From Vibrio owensii CAIM 1854 = LMG 25443 (GTDB lineage Bacteria > Pseudomonadota > Gammaproteobacteria > Enterobacterales > Vibrionaceae): DNA of 64,000 nucleotides. The stretch is from NCBI RefSeq assembly GCF_000817815.1, contig NZ_JPRD01000025.1, forward strand, positions 1 to 64,000, given 5' to 3'. The notes under the pieces were generated by a model. It worked only from the letters and a program-made list of their open reading frames with translations, was not told the DNA's origin and made no database searches. The translations under genes and the position numbers were made by a program. Shown here piece by piece: positions 9,485 through 19,186 of this stretch. Positions within the stretch are counted from its first letter, which is position 1. Each line of letters opens with the position of its first letter.

Positions 9485-10291
9485 TTATCCCTCGCATTTA
9501 GCCAACGCTGTGTTGAAAGCGGTTAAGAAACCAGAATATTTGTCCAAAAAGCGGTTAGAGAAATACACGCCCATTGGCTTGGTTTCGAATACTTGAGAAT
9601 AGAAGTAATCGCTTGGAAGAGAGGCTTGGCTGATTTCAGTATGGAACACCCGTTCATCTTCCAATGCGACGTCAATTTCTCTTTGTTTTAAAAGCCTTAG
9701 TAAAACCTTAGCATCTCGTGGCTGCTTAACGACGTTGTATCCGTTACGTTTCAGCCAAAACCATGTGCTTGAGCCAAATTCTGCCGAGAACTTAAGGTTC
9801 AACTTTGACAAATCATCAAGCTTAGGCTCTACACCAGGACCAAAATACCAACGCAGTTTTTGCTCGGTAATAGGAGCAGACAACGTTGCGTAGCTGTCGT
9901 GTTCTCTGGTTTTTGGCGAGACGAAAAAGCCGTGCTGTTGACCACTGTGTACGTGGAGCTGTGCGTCAGACCATTCCGTCATGGTCAGTTGGTAAGGTTG
10001 TCCCATTTCGCCCAGCGCGCATTTGACGCGATTAAGCGCAAACCCATCCATGTTTTGATTCTGGTGAGTTTGGTACGGTGCCCATTTGTGAGTCGCAAGT
10101 AGCAATCGGTCGGGACCAATCCAAACTTGCGCCCATGCTTCGAACGAGAATAGGGCGCCAAGCAAAATAAACAGCGACGAAACCAGCTTGGTTATTTTGC
10201 GGAAAAGACTCACCCCACAGCTGACCGCCGCCTCTTGAACAAGAATCGAGGTGGTGACGAAATGGGGTGAATGTACGCTTCTAAACATCAT
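9485..10291 (-). CDS. Periplasmic solute-binding-like protein (SBP family 3) inside the T6SS operon
   Basis: This is a 268 aa product. A hydrophobic stretch ending FSFEAWA|Q near residues 36-54 is a signal peptide. The annotated start leaves about 30 extra residues before it, so an internal GTG near residue 27 is an alternative start. The mature part resembles periplasmic amino-acid-binding proteins of the bacterial SBP_3 type, including a W-x-PYQ segment and a lobe with REIDVALEDERVF. No transporter permease is nearby. The position between clpV and the FHA gene suggests a role linked to the secretion system, perhaps sensing, but no function can be shown. Confidence 0.75.
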   Translation of the reverse strand: MMFRSVHSPHFVTTSILVQEAAVSCGVSLFRKITKLVSSLFILLGALFSFEAWAQVWIGPDRLLLATHKWAPYQTHQNQNMDGFALNRVKCALGEMGQPYQLTMTEWSDAQLHVHSGQQHGFFVSPKTREHDSYATLSAPITEQKLRWYFGPGVEPKLDDLSKLNLKFSAEFGSSTWFWLKRNGYNVVKQPRDAKVLLRLLKQREIDVALEDERVFHTEISQASLPSDYFYSQVFETKPMGVYFSNRFLDKYSGFLTAFNTALAKCEG

Positions 10292-10300
10292 GATTCGTTA

Positions 10301-12907
10301 CTACTGAATATCCAGTTCAAAGCCCTGTGGCGTGGACGCAGCGGTCACCGTCACTTGGCTAATCGGTTGTTGTTCGCTCAGACGCGCGATGCATTCTTCT
10401 GCCAACTTCGGCATCAAAGAGCGGTTAATGATTTGCTCAACCGCGCGACCACCTGTTGTAGGGTCAGTGTTTTTGCTGACAACCAAATCCACAAAACCTG
10501 CATCCCACGTAAAGCTCGCTTGATACTGTTCTGCCAGTTTTTTACGAATGCGGTTTAGCGCGATTTCGGTGATCTTCGCTAACTCATCATCGTTGAGTGG
10601 GTAATAAGGCACGATGGTAGTACGTCCTAAGAACGCAGGTTTGAAGTAGCGTTGTAGATCGGGACGAATCGCTTCAAGCAGTTCATCGTTGCTGATGCGT
10701 TCGGCGTTTTCATCACACACATCGCAAATCGCTTGATCAGCGGCGTTGGAAGTCATGATGATTAAGGTGTTTTTGAAATCCACCGTGCGACCTTCGCTGT
10801 CTTTGATGTGTCCTTTATCGAAGATTTGATAGAAGAGGTCATGAACGCCCGGATGCGCTTTTTCCATCTCATCCAAAAGCAAGACAGAATAAGGATTGCG
10901 GCGAATCGCCTCGGTTAACACGCCACCTTCACCAAAGCCAACATAACCGGCAGGCGAGCCAAGTAACATTGAGATTTTGTGTTCTTCTTTAAACTCGGTC
11001 ATGTTGATAACCGTGAGATCGTTGCTGCCTCCGTAAAGCTGCTCGGCGAGCGCCATGGCGGTTTCCGTTTTACCGACACCACTTGGACCACACATCAAGA
11101 ACACACCGATTGGTTTGCGATTGTCGGTTAAGCCAGCACGTGAGATTCGAATCGCTTTTGCCAGTTCTTGCTTCGCCACGTTTTGACCGATAACGCGTTT
11201 ATCTAGCTCTGATTCTAGCGACAATAGGCGAGCGATTTCATCACTCATCATGTTGCCGACTGGAATGCCTGTCCAACCGGAAATGACTTGAGCAATGGTC
11301 GCGTCATCCACCATCGCATTAACTAATGGCTCTTCGCCTTGAAGCTCATGTAATTGATCGAGAAGGGCATTCAATTGGGGTTGTTGAGCTTCGTCCGGCG
11401 TTTCGCTTTCTGTGATGCTTTGTTGAAGCGCTTTAACCTCATCAACCAACGTAATCTCTTGCTCCCAACGAGTTTGGTAGTCAGCTAGTTTAGATTGATT
11501 AGTGGTGATTTCTTGCTTCAATTCGGCGATCTCTTCTGCGCCAGTGCCGAACAAATCAAATTCTTTTTCTAAAGCAGACTGTTCGTTTTGTTGATAACGA
11601 ATGGTTTGCTCCAACGCTTCAATCACTTCTGGTTTTGCACCTTGGGTTAAAGCAATACGCGCACTAGCTGTGTCGAGTAGGCTGATCGCTTTATCTGGCA
11701 ATTGGCGAGAAGGTAAGTAGCGAATAGATAGGTTAACCGCCGCATCAATGGCTGATTCTGTAATAAAAGCGCCGTGGTGCTCTTGCAATGAAGCCGCAAT
11801 GCCACGAAGCATTTGTTTGGCATCTTCTGCATTTGGCTCTTCTACAGTCACGACTTGGAAACGGCGAGTCAGAGCTGGATCTTTCTCAAAGTACTTTTTG
11901 TATTCTGCCCATGTTGTTGCGGCAATGGTTTTGAACTCACCACGTGCAAGAGCGGGTTTCAATAAGTTGGCAGCATCATTTTGTCCTGCTGCACCGCCAG
12001 CGCCGATCAGCGTATGTGCTTCATCAATAAATACAATGATTGGTACATCGCTGTTTTTCACTTCGTTGATGACGTCTTTCAGGCGGTTTTCGAATTCGCC
12101 TTTTACGCTGGCACCTGCTTGTAACAAACCTAAATCAAGTGAATGGAGTTGAACGCCTTGCAACGCACTTGGCACTTCATCTGCTGCGATTCTCAGCGCT
12201 AAGCCTTCAACGACAGCGGTTTTACCCACGCCCGGCTCACCAACGAAAATAGGGTTGTTCTGGCGTTTACGACAAAGAATGTCGATGGCTTTTCTCACCT
12301 CAGAATTACGCCCAGAAATCGGGTCGATATTGCCTTCAATCGCTTGTTGAGTCAGGTTGATGGTGTACTTGCTTAATGCGTCGTTCGCGCTTGCTGTATT
12401 TGCTGCTGAACTTGCTTCACCTGTGCTTTGTTGCGTTGCTCGCTTAACCGGCGTTTTGTTGATTAAACCTTGCAGGGACTCGGTCGACACGTTCTGTAGT
12501 GATTCGAGATTGTTGCTCGATACGCCCATGACGTTCTGCTGCAACAGCGCTTGAACGAGATGCAAGCTGATGATTTCCCCATGACCATAGTTAACGGAGG
12601 CAATCATCCAAGCGTCTTTTAGAAGTTCAGTCAGTGCGTGGCTGAGCGTTGGTTGGCTGTCTTGCACTTTTGGTAAGCGCTCGATGCGATTCGCCAGTTC
12701 ACTCGCAAGTTGATCTTGGTTGATCTTCTGACTTTCAATCAGAGTTTTTAAGTGCGTGTCTTGCTGATTCAATAGCGTGAGCAGCCAATGTTCCGGCTCA
12801 ATGGCTGCAACGCCTTGGTTCATAGCTGCACCCGCAGAAGCTTCCAATGCGCGTTTTAGCTCTGGCGATAACTTGGCGACTAAATTTGTCAGCGTTACTT
12901 GTGTCAT
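10301..12907 (-). CDS. clpV: TssH/ClpV, AAA+ ATPase that disassembles the contracted sheath
   Basis: This 868 aa protein contains a Clp N domain (about residues 1-150) and two AAA+ modules. Their Walker A motifs are GEPGVGKT and GPSGVGKT, with Walker B motifs VFIDEAHT and LLLDEMEK. A ClpB-like middle region (about 400-530) separates the modules. ClpV recycles TssB/TssC sheath subunits after firing. The ATG start has a nearby AAGG. A 57 bp gap to tssG is one of the larger gaps in the operon. Confidence 0.96.
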   Translation of the reverse strand: MTQVTLTNLVAKLSPELKRALEASAGAAMNQGVAAIEPEHWLLTLLNQQDTHLKTLIESQKINQDQLASELANRIERLPKVQDSQPTLSHALTELLKDAWMIASVNYGHGEIISLHLVQALLQQNVMGVSSNNLESLQNVSTESLQGLINKTPVKRATQQSTGEASSAANTASANDALSKYTINLTQQAIEGNIDPISGRNSEVRKAIDILCRKRQNNPIFVGEPGVGKTAVVEGLALRIAADEVPSALQGVQLHSLDLGLLQAGASVKGEFENRLKDVINEVKNSDVPIIVFIDEAHTLIGAGGAAGQNDAANLLKPALARGEFKTIAATTWAEYKKYFEKDPALTRRFQVVTVEEPNAEDAKQMLRGIAASLQEHHGAFITESAIDAAVNLSIRYLPSRQLPDKAISLLDTASARIALTQGAKPEVIEALEQTIRYQQNEQSALEKEFDLFGTGAEEIAELKQEITTNQSKLADYQTRWEQEITLVDEVKALQQSITESETPDEAQQPQLNALLDQLHELQGEEPLVNAMVDDATIAQVISGWTGIPVGNMMSDEIARLLSLESELDKRVIGQNVAKQELAKAIRISRAGLTDNRKPIGVFLMCGPSGVGKTETAMALAEQLYGGSNDLTVINMTEFKEEHKISMLLGSPAGYVGFGEGGVLTEAIRRNPYSVLLLDEMEKAHPGVHDLFYQIFDKGHIKDSEGRTVDFKNTLIIMTSNAADQAICDVCDENAERISNDELLEAIRPDLQRYFKPAFLGRTTIVPYYPLNDDELAKITEIALNRIRKKLAEQYQASFTWDAGFVDLVVSKNTDPTTGGRAVEQIINRSLMPKLAEECIARLSEQQPISQVTVTAASTPQGFELDIQ

Positions 12908-12964
12908 AACCTTATCCTTGTCTTTTGCGCGATAACCTTCTTTGTCGTCGCGGTGTCTACCTAG

Positions 12965-13903
12965 CTATTTCAGAAGAATCCGAATCCGCTCTGTAGGTTT
13001 ACGTTCTGGGGCGAGGCAATCCACTTCGCCCAATTTCGCTGCTTGATCTGGTTGAGCAGACAGCGTTGGTTTTTCGAGATACGCACGCTTAACGTTGAGA
13101 TAAATAGAAATAGGCGTGGCGTCTCGTAAATAATGTTGAATGAGGTGGCGCATGTGGTTCGCCAACTGAGTATCTCGATGAATTTGATGCAGCTCTTTGC
13201 GGTTGGCAGGTTGGATACTCACCACCAAATGTTGGTTGTAAGTCATGCACGTTTTGCCAATGAGGAAACCCTGTCCGATTCCGCTGTTGTAGTCGTCTTT
13301 CTGTCCCAAAAGGGTAAGAGAACTTGCGGGTAACTGACGACGTTCATGGCTCTTAGTCGACACATCTATTTGGTAAGGGAAGTAGTCGTTAAGGATCTGC
13401 TCTAACGTTTCTAAGTTACGATGCCCTTGAGCAAACAACAGCGAATACTGGAACAGCGCACCGTGTTCGTTTTTCAGGTTCGCCAGTTGTTTGAGTAAAT
13501 CGGTTTTGTCTGTTGCCAACTCTTTCTGCACCAAGAGGTGAGGAGCGAGCTCTAGCTGCGCGGCAAGTTCAAAATGGCGTTGATTGAATACGTCTAAAAA
13601 GTCCTTGAGTGCGTGATCGTCGTTATGCAGTGCAAACAACAATTCCTCATAGATGTAGTTTGGGATAACCCCTTGTGCGCCAGATAGTGCTTGCTGCGCA
13701 ATACGAACTTTGGCGCTATGGTCACTGAACGAAAAGTATTGAATATCGTCGGCATCACCATGGGGCATGGCTTCCGCTTTAAGCTCTAACTTCAGCTTGT
13801 GCCCAGACTGTTTTGCCATTTGCATCAGCAATCGCATTGCTTGAGCAAAGTCATATTCATGTGGGTTCGCTTTTAAATCGTTAATCAGTGACATCGACAT
13901 CAT
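12965..13903 (-). CDS. tssG: TssG, T6SS baseplate protein
   Basis: This 312 aa protein lies directly after tssF, as usual for TssG, and has the family pattern of N-terminal NPHEYDFAQAMRLL. TssG forms the baseplate wedge with TssE and TssF and contacts TssK. The start is one of two adjacent ATGs 12 bp after the tssF stop, preceded by GGAAG. Confidence 0.93.
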   Translation of the reverse strand: MMSMSLINDLKANPHEYDFAQAMRLLMQMAKQSGHKLKLELKAEAMPHGDADDIQYFSFSDHSAKVRIAQQALSGAQGVIPNYIYEELLFALHNDDHALKDFLDVFNQRHFELAAQLELAPHLLVQKELATDKTDLLKQLANLKNEHGALFQYSLLFAQGHRNLETLEQILNDYFPYQIDVSTKSHERRQLPASSLTLLGQKDDYNSGIGQGFLIGKTCMTYNQHLVVSIQPANRKELHQIHRDTQLANHMRHLIQHYLRDATPISIYLNVKRAYLEKPTLSAQPDQAAKLGEVDCLAPERKPTERIRILLK

Positions 13904-13915
13904 CTATCTTCCACG

Positions 13916-15667
13916 CTACATCGAGCGCTGGCTCCCGTGGATTTTTGGATAACGCCTCGCAATGCCATCTTTGCCATAAAGACGAATTGTGAGCTGAATG
14001 TAGCGATCAAAACTACAGAACTGTTGGAAGAAGCGATTCAACACATCGGTGAAAGTCAGATAGTTGCCAGACGTATCGAGAGTGATTTCAATCTCTGTGC
14101 CCGGAGAGAAGACGTTCTTGCCTAGAATACGCATTGATGAAACCTGTGAGCGCACTTTAACTGACTGAATCATCTGAATTTCATCGCTTACTAACTGGTT
14201 GCGGCTACACAATTGCAGCATTTGCTTAAGCTGTTGAGTAGGATCTTCAGAGTGCAGCAGAGACGAGAAGTTACTGTTCAGTAGCCCGATAAATTGCCAG
14301 TGCATATTGGCATCAGATTCACGTTCTATCGGAGCCGACGGCGGGTAGAGAGAATGAAAATCACCGGGCAAATCGATCGGCTCTAAACATGTCATCTCAC
14401 CATTGATGGTGCATGCTTGTTTGCCATTGGTACAAAGAAGGCGAGTGCCATAGAGTTTGTTGAATTCGAGCTCTTGGTTGGCGTTCAGGCTGATCGCCAA
14501 TCGCAGTTCACCAGTGGAGTCTTTTCGGCTTTGCCAGTAATCGCAATGTGGGTCGCTTTGGTAACTGTCTTTAAACAGTGGCGTCAGCAGTTTTTGACCG
14601 CTCGACGTAATCTCAAACACATCCAAAATGTCGACCACTTGAATTTCATTATCGGTATGCGCATCGGCATTAACGGGAATGGTCAGGCTGCGTTGGTCAT
14701 AGCTGGTTGGTTCGCCTGTTTGTTCGAATAAGTTCACCGCAGGCACGACATTGAGCTTAAACACTTGGTTGTCGAAAAGACGGATAAACTCCATCGGTAA
14801 AGAGTGCATAAACAGGTTTAATACCACAGTGGAGCAATCATGTTGCTGACAGGCTTCACCAAAGCCTTTAAGACGGAAGAACTGACGTTTCTCTTTGAAG
14901 AAGAAAAATTCGTTCATCAAATGGTAGCCAGAAAATTGATTGCCTTTTTGTGGCAGAAATTGAAACTGCTTATCGCTGATTCTACTCTTGAGCTGATTGG
15001 CAGCCAAGACAGCGTAATTCTCACCATTGATGTCGGAAATCGATATTGCACGCGCTTCACTGAGCAGCAGTTCAACCAAGGAATCCGCATTGTTCTCGAA
15101 ACCTTGAACGAAGAAGTCGAGATCTTCTAACGCTAATTGACTGAAGTGCACATCATCATCGCCAGTAGACAGAGTGAGCTGAATAACGGCGGTAGTTTGT
15201 TCACTGCCTTGTGGGCGATTGAAGTCAAAGGGCGCGCTGCTTGCCTTGGTGTCAATCAGTGCAAATGGTGTCGTTTTGAGTTCATCCGTAGTGGTGAACA
15301 AACATGTTTTGCCTTGCGATTCAGAAGAAAAGCGTGTGCCTTTTGGAAGCGTCGTGCTGTCGGTGGAAGGGGCATCTGTGCTCATTTCTAGATACGCTAC
15401 ACTTGGTACCGTTTGAATGTAACTTGGGTAGAGTACGCCAAGTAATCCTTCGACAACTTCAGGGATTTGCTCAGATAGACGTTTTTCGACGTTGGCATTC
15501 AATAGTGCCACACCATCCAATAAGCGAGCCAAACTCGGGTCTTCGATTTGTCCCTGATGGATGTTTAGGCGTTGTGCGTGTTCTGGATGTTCAGACCCAA
15601 ATTGACCGAGGGCACGGCGAACAAAAGTCAGTTCTTGCTCGTAATAACGCAGTAGAGGATCACTCAT
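13916..15667 (-). CDS. tssF: TssF, T6SS baseplate protein
   Basis: At 583 aa this is the standard TssF size, and the N terminus LLRYYEQELTFVR is the family signature. Together with TssG and TssE it forms the wedge around the VgrG spike. Its start lies 8 bp inside the end of tssE, indicating translational coupling. Confidence 0.95.
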   Translation of the reverse strand: MSDPLLRYYEQELTFVRRALGQFGSEHPEHAQRLNIHQGQIEDPSLARLLDGVALLNANVEKRLSEQIPEVVEGLLGVLYPSYIQTVPSVAYLEMSTDAPSTDSTTLPKGTRFSSESQGKTCLFTTTDELKTTPFALIDTKASSAPFDFNRPQGSEQTTAVIQLTLSTGDDDVHFSQLALEDLDFFVQGFENNADSLVELLLSEARAISISDINGENYAVLAANQLKSRISDKQFQFLPQKGNQFSGYHLMNEFFFFKEKRQFFRLKGFGEACQQHDCSTVVLNLFMHSLPMEFIRLFDNQVFKLNVVPAVNLFEQTGEPTSYDQRSLTIPVNADAHTDNEIQVVDILDVFEITSSGQKLLTPLFKDSYQSDPHCDYWQSRKDSTGELRLAISLNANQELEFNKLYGTRLLCTNGKQACTINGEMTCLEPIDLPGDFHSLYPPSAPIERESDANMHWQFIGLLNSNFSSLLHSEDPTQQLKQMLQLCSRNQLVSDEIQMIQSVKVRSQVSSMRILGKNVFSPGTEIEITLDTSGNYLTFTDVLNRFFQQFCSFDRYIQLTIRLYGKDGIARRYPKIHGSQRSM

Positions 15668-16082
15668 ACAAATCCTCCTTCATATCGGTGGTCATGTCGC
15701 TTAATGAAATCTTGGAATCAAAAATCAGCTCTTTTTCGCCCTGTGCCGTTTTGGCTTTGGCGACAATATTGAACGCGATGGTGTTTTCTCCCGCTTTACG
15801 TTCAACAAGTTCAACCATGACTTGGCTAAGACGAGGCTCGAAATGTCGAATGTAGTTTTCTAGTTTGAGGGCTAATTGCTGGTGGTCGAGACTGGCACTC
15901 AACAGGTGCACATCCTCGATGCCAAAACGGTAGTTAGAGCGCTGCACTTCGGTTAACCGATCATCAATGCTTATCAGTGACGCTTCCGAATCGAACAGAC
16001 GAGTCAGGTGATATTTGATGTCCTCGATATCATCTCGACGAGTCGTAGGGGCAGTTTGCACAAAGGTACGCCAAAAACTCAT
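15660..16082 (-). CDS. tssE: TssE, gp25-like baseplate protein
   Basis: This 140 aa protein shows the gp25/lysozyme-like fold pattern, with a conserved central FGIEDVHLL segment and the beta-strand QVMVELVERKAGENTIAFNI near the C terminus. TssE nucleates sheath polymerisation at the baseplate. It overlaps the upstream tssC-like gene by 1 bp and tssF by 8 bp. Confidence 0.92.
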   Translation of the reverse strand: MSFWRTFVQTAPTTRRDDIEDIKYHLTRLFDSEASLISIDDRLTEVQRSNYRFGIEDVHLLSASLDHQQLALKLENYIRHFEPRLSQVMVELVERKAGENTIAFNIVAKAKTAQGEKELIFDSKISLSDMTTDMKEDLYE

Positions 16083-17476
16083 TACGCCACCTCATCCAAT
16101 TCTGTTGTCAGCACCACTTCGCCGCTGAAATGGTCGTATTGATACTGCGGTACGATGCGCAAAGTACAGACGAAATTGCCCGGATGATGATCAGAGTCGC
16201 ACACGCTGATCTTTGCAAAACTCAATGGGTATTTTGATAGGGTTTCTTCGTTGGCGTACGCGACGTTACTAGAGAATTTTTCAACCCATTGAGAGAGGAA
16301 CAACTCACACTCAGCCGCTGTTTTGAAGCTGCCAATCATCTCTCGCACTTGTACTTTGAGATAATGTGCAATACGGCAAGACATCAATGATGTTTGGATT
16401 TGAGTGAGGACTTTCTCATTATCAGATTCACTGTTGTGCCAAATCGAATTGTTACCATTGAAGTAAAACTTATCGCTCAAAGGGCTCTTAGTAAGAGGGA
16501 TAAAACCACTGCGACTGTAGAAGGTCGACAGTTGCCCAAACAAGGTCACTTTGGTTTGTGGTTGAATCAGAAAATGGCTATCGCTTTGGTTTTGATTGAC
16601 CACGGCACCTTGGTTGTTGTCGTTCCAGCGAGATTTCAAGAAGCCAAACCAACTTACACGTTGATGCTCTCGCATAATGGTGGATACAAATGCAAAGCCC
16701 GCATTGCCCCAAAGTCCGTTTTGTTTCTCGTTGTAGATGAAACCCACTTTGGCGTTTTGATAACGTGTACGCATGCACATTTCTGGCATCACCAAGCCGA
16801 CAAAACGCGCAGAGGACTTACTGCGTAAAGACTGCCACGATTGGTAATCAGGGCTGGCAAGGATCTTCTCGATTCGGTTGATATCAGACAGCCAGTCTGC
16901 GCCGGATTCGACAAAGAAATCGCGATTAGGAGCAAATAGCATTGGGCATAACGTCGCTTCACCCAAGCGGCTCAATAGTTCTACGGTGAATAAATCATCG
17001 TAGTCAGATTCGAAATCCATATCTGCTGCTACTGGCTGTGTGAATAACAAGCAACCGAATGGATGCCCGCCCAAGGTGTTTAACTCTTGGTTGCCGATCT
17101 TGTTGTACAACTCGGACGTTTTGGTGCTGTAGGCTTGATTGACGTCGGACGATACTTCTTCCCAACTCATATTGAGAAGCTTGAGTTGAGTGCGTTGATA
17201 ATTAACGGGCAGGGTGGCTAAGCCTTGAAGCCCTAGCCAATTGGTTTGCAGTGCCTCAAATTCTGGATGATGCAGTAATTCATCCATCTGTTTCGAGAGT
17301 TTATAGTCGATCTCTGCAATCAAGCGCGAAACATGTGTGATAAGCGCATCGGAATTGTCTAGCGCGGAGCGAGACACTTGAGACAGTAAAGAGAGCGCCT
17401 CTTGTAAAAAGTCGCTGTCTTTATCGTCTAGCTGTATAAACTGGGTCTGCCAACCTGAGTGATAAATCTTACTCAT
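16082..17476 (-). CDS. Second TssC-like (EvpB/VipB family) protein
   Basis: The ATG at 17476 is chosen (464 aa) because AAGGA precedes it by about 6 nt. The more upstream in-frame start at 17518 has no such site. The protein is clearly a TssC paralogue: IDYKLSKQ, LGGHPFG and RIAHYLKVQVREMIG align with IDKKLSKQ, AGGEPYG and RIAHYLKVMGRDKLG of the main TssC. It lacks the N-terminal FLDRAIEA-type helix, the kind of segment ClpV recognises in TssC proteins, and the C-terminal strand ending differs (VVLTTELDEVA). It could be a specialised sheath or cap subunit. It lies between tssC, separated by a repeat element, and tssE. Confidence 0.85.
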   Translation of the reverse strand: MSKIYHSGWQTQFIQLDDKDSDFLQEALSLLSQVSRSALDNSDALITHVSRLIAEIDYKLSKQMDELLHHPEFEALQTNWLGLQGLATLPVNYQRTQLKLLNMSWEEVSSDVNQAYSTKTSELYNKIGNQELNTLGGHPFGCLLFTQPVAADMDFESDYDDLFTVELLSRLGEATLCPMLFAPNRDFFVESGADWLSDINRIEKILASPDYQSWQSLRSKSSARFVGLVMPEMCMRTRYQNAKVGFIYNEKQNGLWGNAGFAFVSTIMREHQRVSWFGFLKSRWNDNNQGAVVNQNQSDSHFLIQPQTKVTLFGQLSTFYSRSGFIPLTKSPLSDKFYFNGNNSIWHNSESDNEKVLTQIQTSLMSCRIAHYLKVQVREMIGSFKTAAECELFLSQWVEKFSSNVAYANEETLSKYPLSFAKISVCDSDHHPGNFVCTLRIVPQYQYDHFSGEVVLTTELDEVA

Positions 17477-17545
17477 ACTATCCTTGTGACCTAAATCGAA
17501 TTGGCTTGGTCGAAGCATCCTACTTCGACCAAGCTTTATTATGCG

Positions 17546-17710
17546 TATACCGATCGTAGTAAATAACTGGTCATTCTAGCTGGTTATAACGCTCGATAAC
17601 TTCGTTTAAAATTTTGATTGTAGAATAACTACTTACCGAAAATTTTAGCCTTGTTCTCAAGCGTTATTCCTGCTCTAACTCTGACCACTTACTTATTGTG
17701 ATCGGTATTA
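17546..17710. repeat. MITE-like intergenic repeat, copy 1
   Basis: This ~165 bp element has terminal inverted repeats TACCGATC (left) and GATCGGTA (right). Interior blocks such as GATAACTTCGTT and GCCTTGTTCT are shared with the copy at 32988-33153. It encodes no protein. The last three bases (TTA) are also the stop codon of tssC read on the minus strand, so the element abuts or supplies the tssC terminus. It separates tssC from the second tssC-like gene. Confidence 0.8.
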
Positions 17711-19186
17711 ACCTGGGATCTTCGCTACCATACGAACCGACGTAGTCAGCTCTTCAAGTTGTAGCCAAGGTCTTAGGTGAGCAACGGCTGAATACGCGCC
17801 CGGTTTACCCGGTTGTTCAACCACTTCAATGCGAGATTCTGCCAATGGCGTTTTCGCTCGTTGATCATTACCAATTGCACCTGCGTTGGTGTATTGATCG
17901 ATCCACAGTTGAAGTTCACGTTGAATGTCTGGCGCTTCTAGGTTTGAACCTAGCTTGTCGCGACCCATGACTTTCAAGTAGTGAGCGATGCGACCACTTG
18001 CCATGATGTAAGGAAGACGCGCTGAAATGGCTGCGTTTGCTGTTGCATCTGGATCTGTGTACGTCTTCGGTTGCTGTGTTGTTTGACCGCCGATGAATAC
18101 GCCGTAGTTTGAGTTTTTGTAGTGAACCAGTGGCAAGAAGCCTAGGTCACTTAACTCTTTCTCGCGTTCGTCGGTTAGGTTCACTTCTGTTGGACATTGC
18201 TGAACCAAGTCGCCAGCTTCGGTCTTATAAGTTAGGTTTGGTAGGTTTTCTACTTTACCGCCGTTATCCAGACCGCGAATCGCTGTACACCAACCGTACG
18301 CAGTGAAGGCTTGCGTCATTTTCAGACCCAACTCGTAAGCGGCATTTGACCAAACCAACTCATCATTGCTTGATGGATTCGGGTTGCCATCTTGGTCTGT
18401 GTTTAACTCTTCGTAGCTAAACAGCTTGGTGCCAAGAGCTTTCTCACCGTAAGGAAGGCGAGCCAGTGTGCGAGGTAGTGTTAGAGTTACGTAGCGCGCG
18501 TCGTCACTTTCACGGAACGAGTTCCAAGCAGCGTAAGCCGGGGAGTCAAAACCAGCCGCGACAGGTTTGCCTTCTTCAAAGGTTGTGAAGTCATTGAACT
18601 CAAACATTTCTGCATTTGCTGCGGCAATGAACGGAGCGTGACACGCAGCGGCTACTTCACCCATGTAGCGTAGTAGGGCGACGTCTTCATCTTTTGCGCT
18701 GAACTCGTAATCACCGATGAAGGTGCCATACGGTTCACCACCTGCTGTGCCGTATTCGCCTTGGTATACCGCGTTAAACAGTGGGCTACGGTCGATGGCT
18801 GGCGCATCTTCAAATTGATCAAGTAGTTCGTCTTTGGTGTAGTCGACCATTTTGATTTTCAGTGAGCGCCCTAGATCGCTCTCTTTAACCAGTTTTTGCA
18901 GACCACGCCATGAACCTTCTAGCTTTTGGAAGTCATTTTCTTGCATGACTTTCGATAGCTGTTTAGAAAGCTTTTTGTCGATCTCTACGATGGCATTTTC
19001 AATCGTTTTGGTGACGTTCTTGTCCCATGTTACCGTGCCGCTTAGCGCTTGTTCTGCCAGTACAGAGAACAGCTCTTTTGTTGTATCCGCTGGCGTTTGT
19101 GTGGTCGCTTCGATTGCACGATCCAGAAAGCTCAGCGAAGCTTCAGCCGCTTCTGCTTGTGGTTGGTTTTCAACTTCCGTCGTCAT
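17708..19186 (-). CDS. tssC: TssC (VipB), large sheath subunit
   Basis: This 492 aa protein of the EvpB/VipB family has the expected N-terminal helix (SLSFLDRAIEA) of the type bound by ClpV, and the conserved GEYGTAGGEPYG and ASGRIAHYLKV motifs. TssC pairs with TssB to form the contractile sheath around the Hcp tube. The start overlaps the tssB stop by one base, and the stop codon coincides with the edge of a MITE-like repeat. Confidence 0.97.
   Translation of the reverse strand: MTTEVENQPQAEAAEASLSFLDRAIEATTQTPADTTKELFSVLAEQALSGTVTWDKNVTKTIENAIVEIDKKLSKQLSKVMQENDFQKLEGSWRGLQKLVKESDLGRSLKIKMVDYTKDELLDQFEDAPAIDRSPLFNAVYQGEYGTAGGEPYGTFIGDYEFSAKDEDVALLRYMGEVAAACHAPFIAAANAEMFEFNDFTTFEEGKPVAAGFDSPAYAAWNSFRESDDARYVTLTLPRTLARLPYGEKALGTKLFSYEELNTDQDGNPNPSSNDELVWSNAAYELGLKMTQAFTAYGWCTAIRGLDNGGKVENLPNLTYKTEAGDLVQQCPTEVNLTDEREKELSDLGFLPLVHYKNSNYGVFIGGQTTQQPKTYTDPDATANAAISARLPYIMASGRIAHYLKVMGRDKLGSNLEAPDIQRELQLWIDQYTNAGAIGNDQRAKTPLAESRIEVVEQPGKPGAYSAVAHLRPWLQLEELTTSVRMVAKIPG

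Noticed and set aside
17546..17710. Repeat considered as ERIC or an integron attC (VCR) site
   Set aside because: The ends (TACCGATC/GATCGGTA) and internal blocks do not match the ERIC consensus I know, and no attC core sites or integrase are present.
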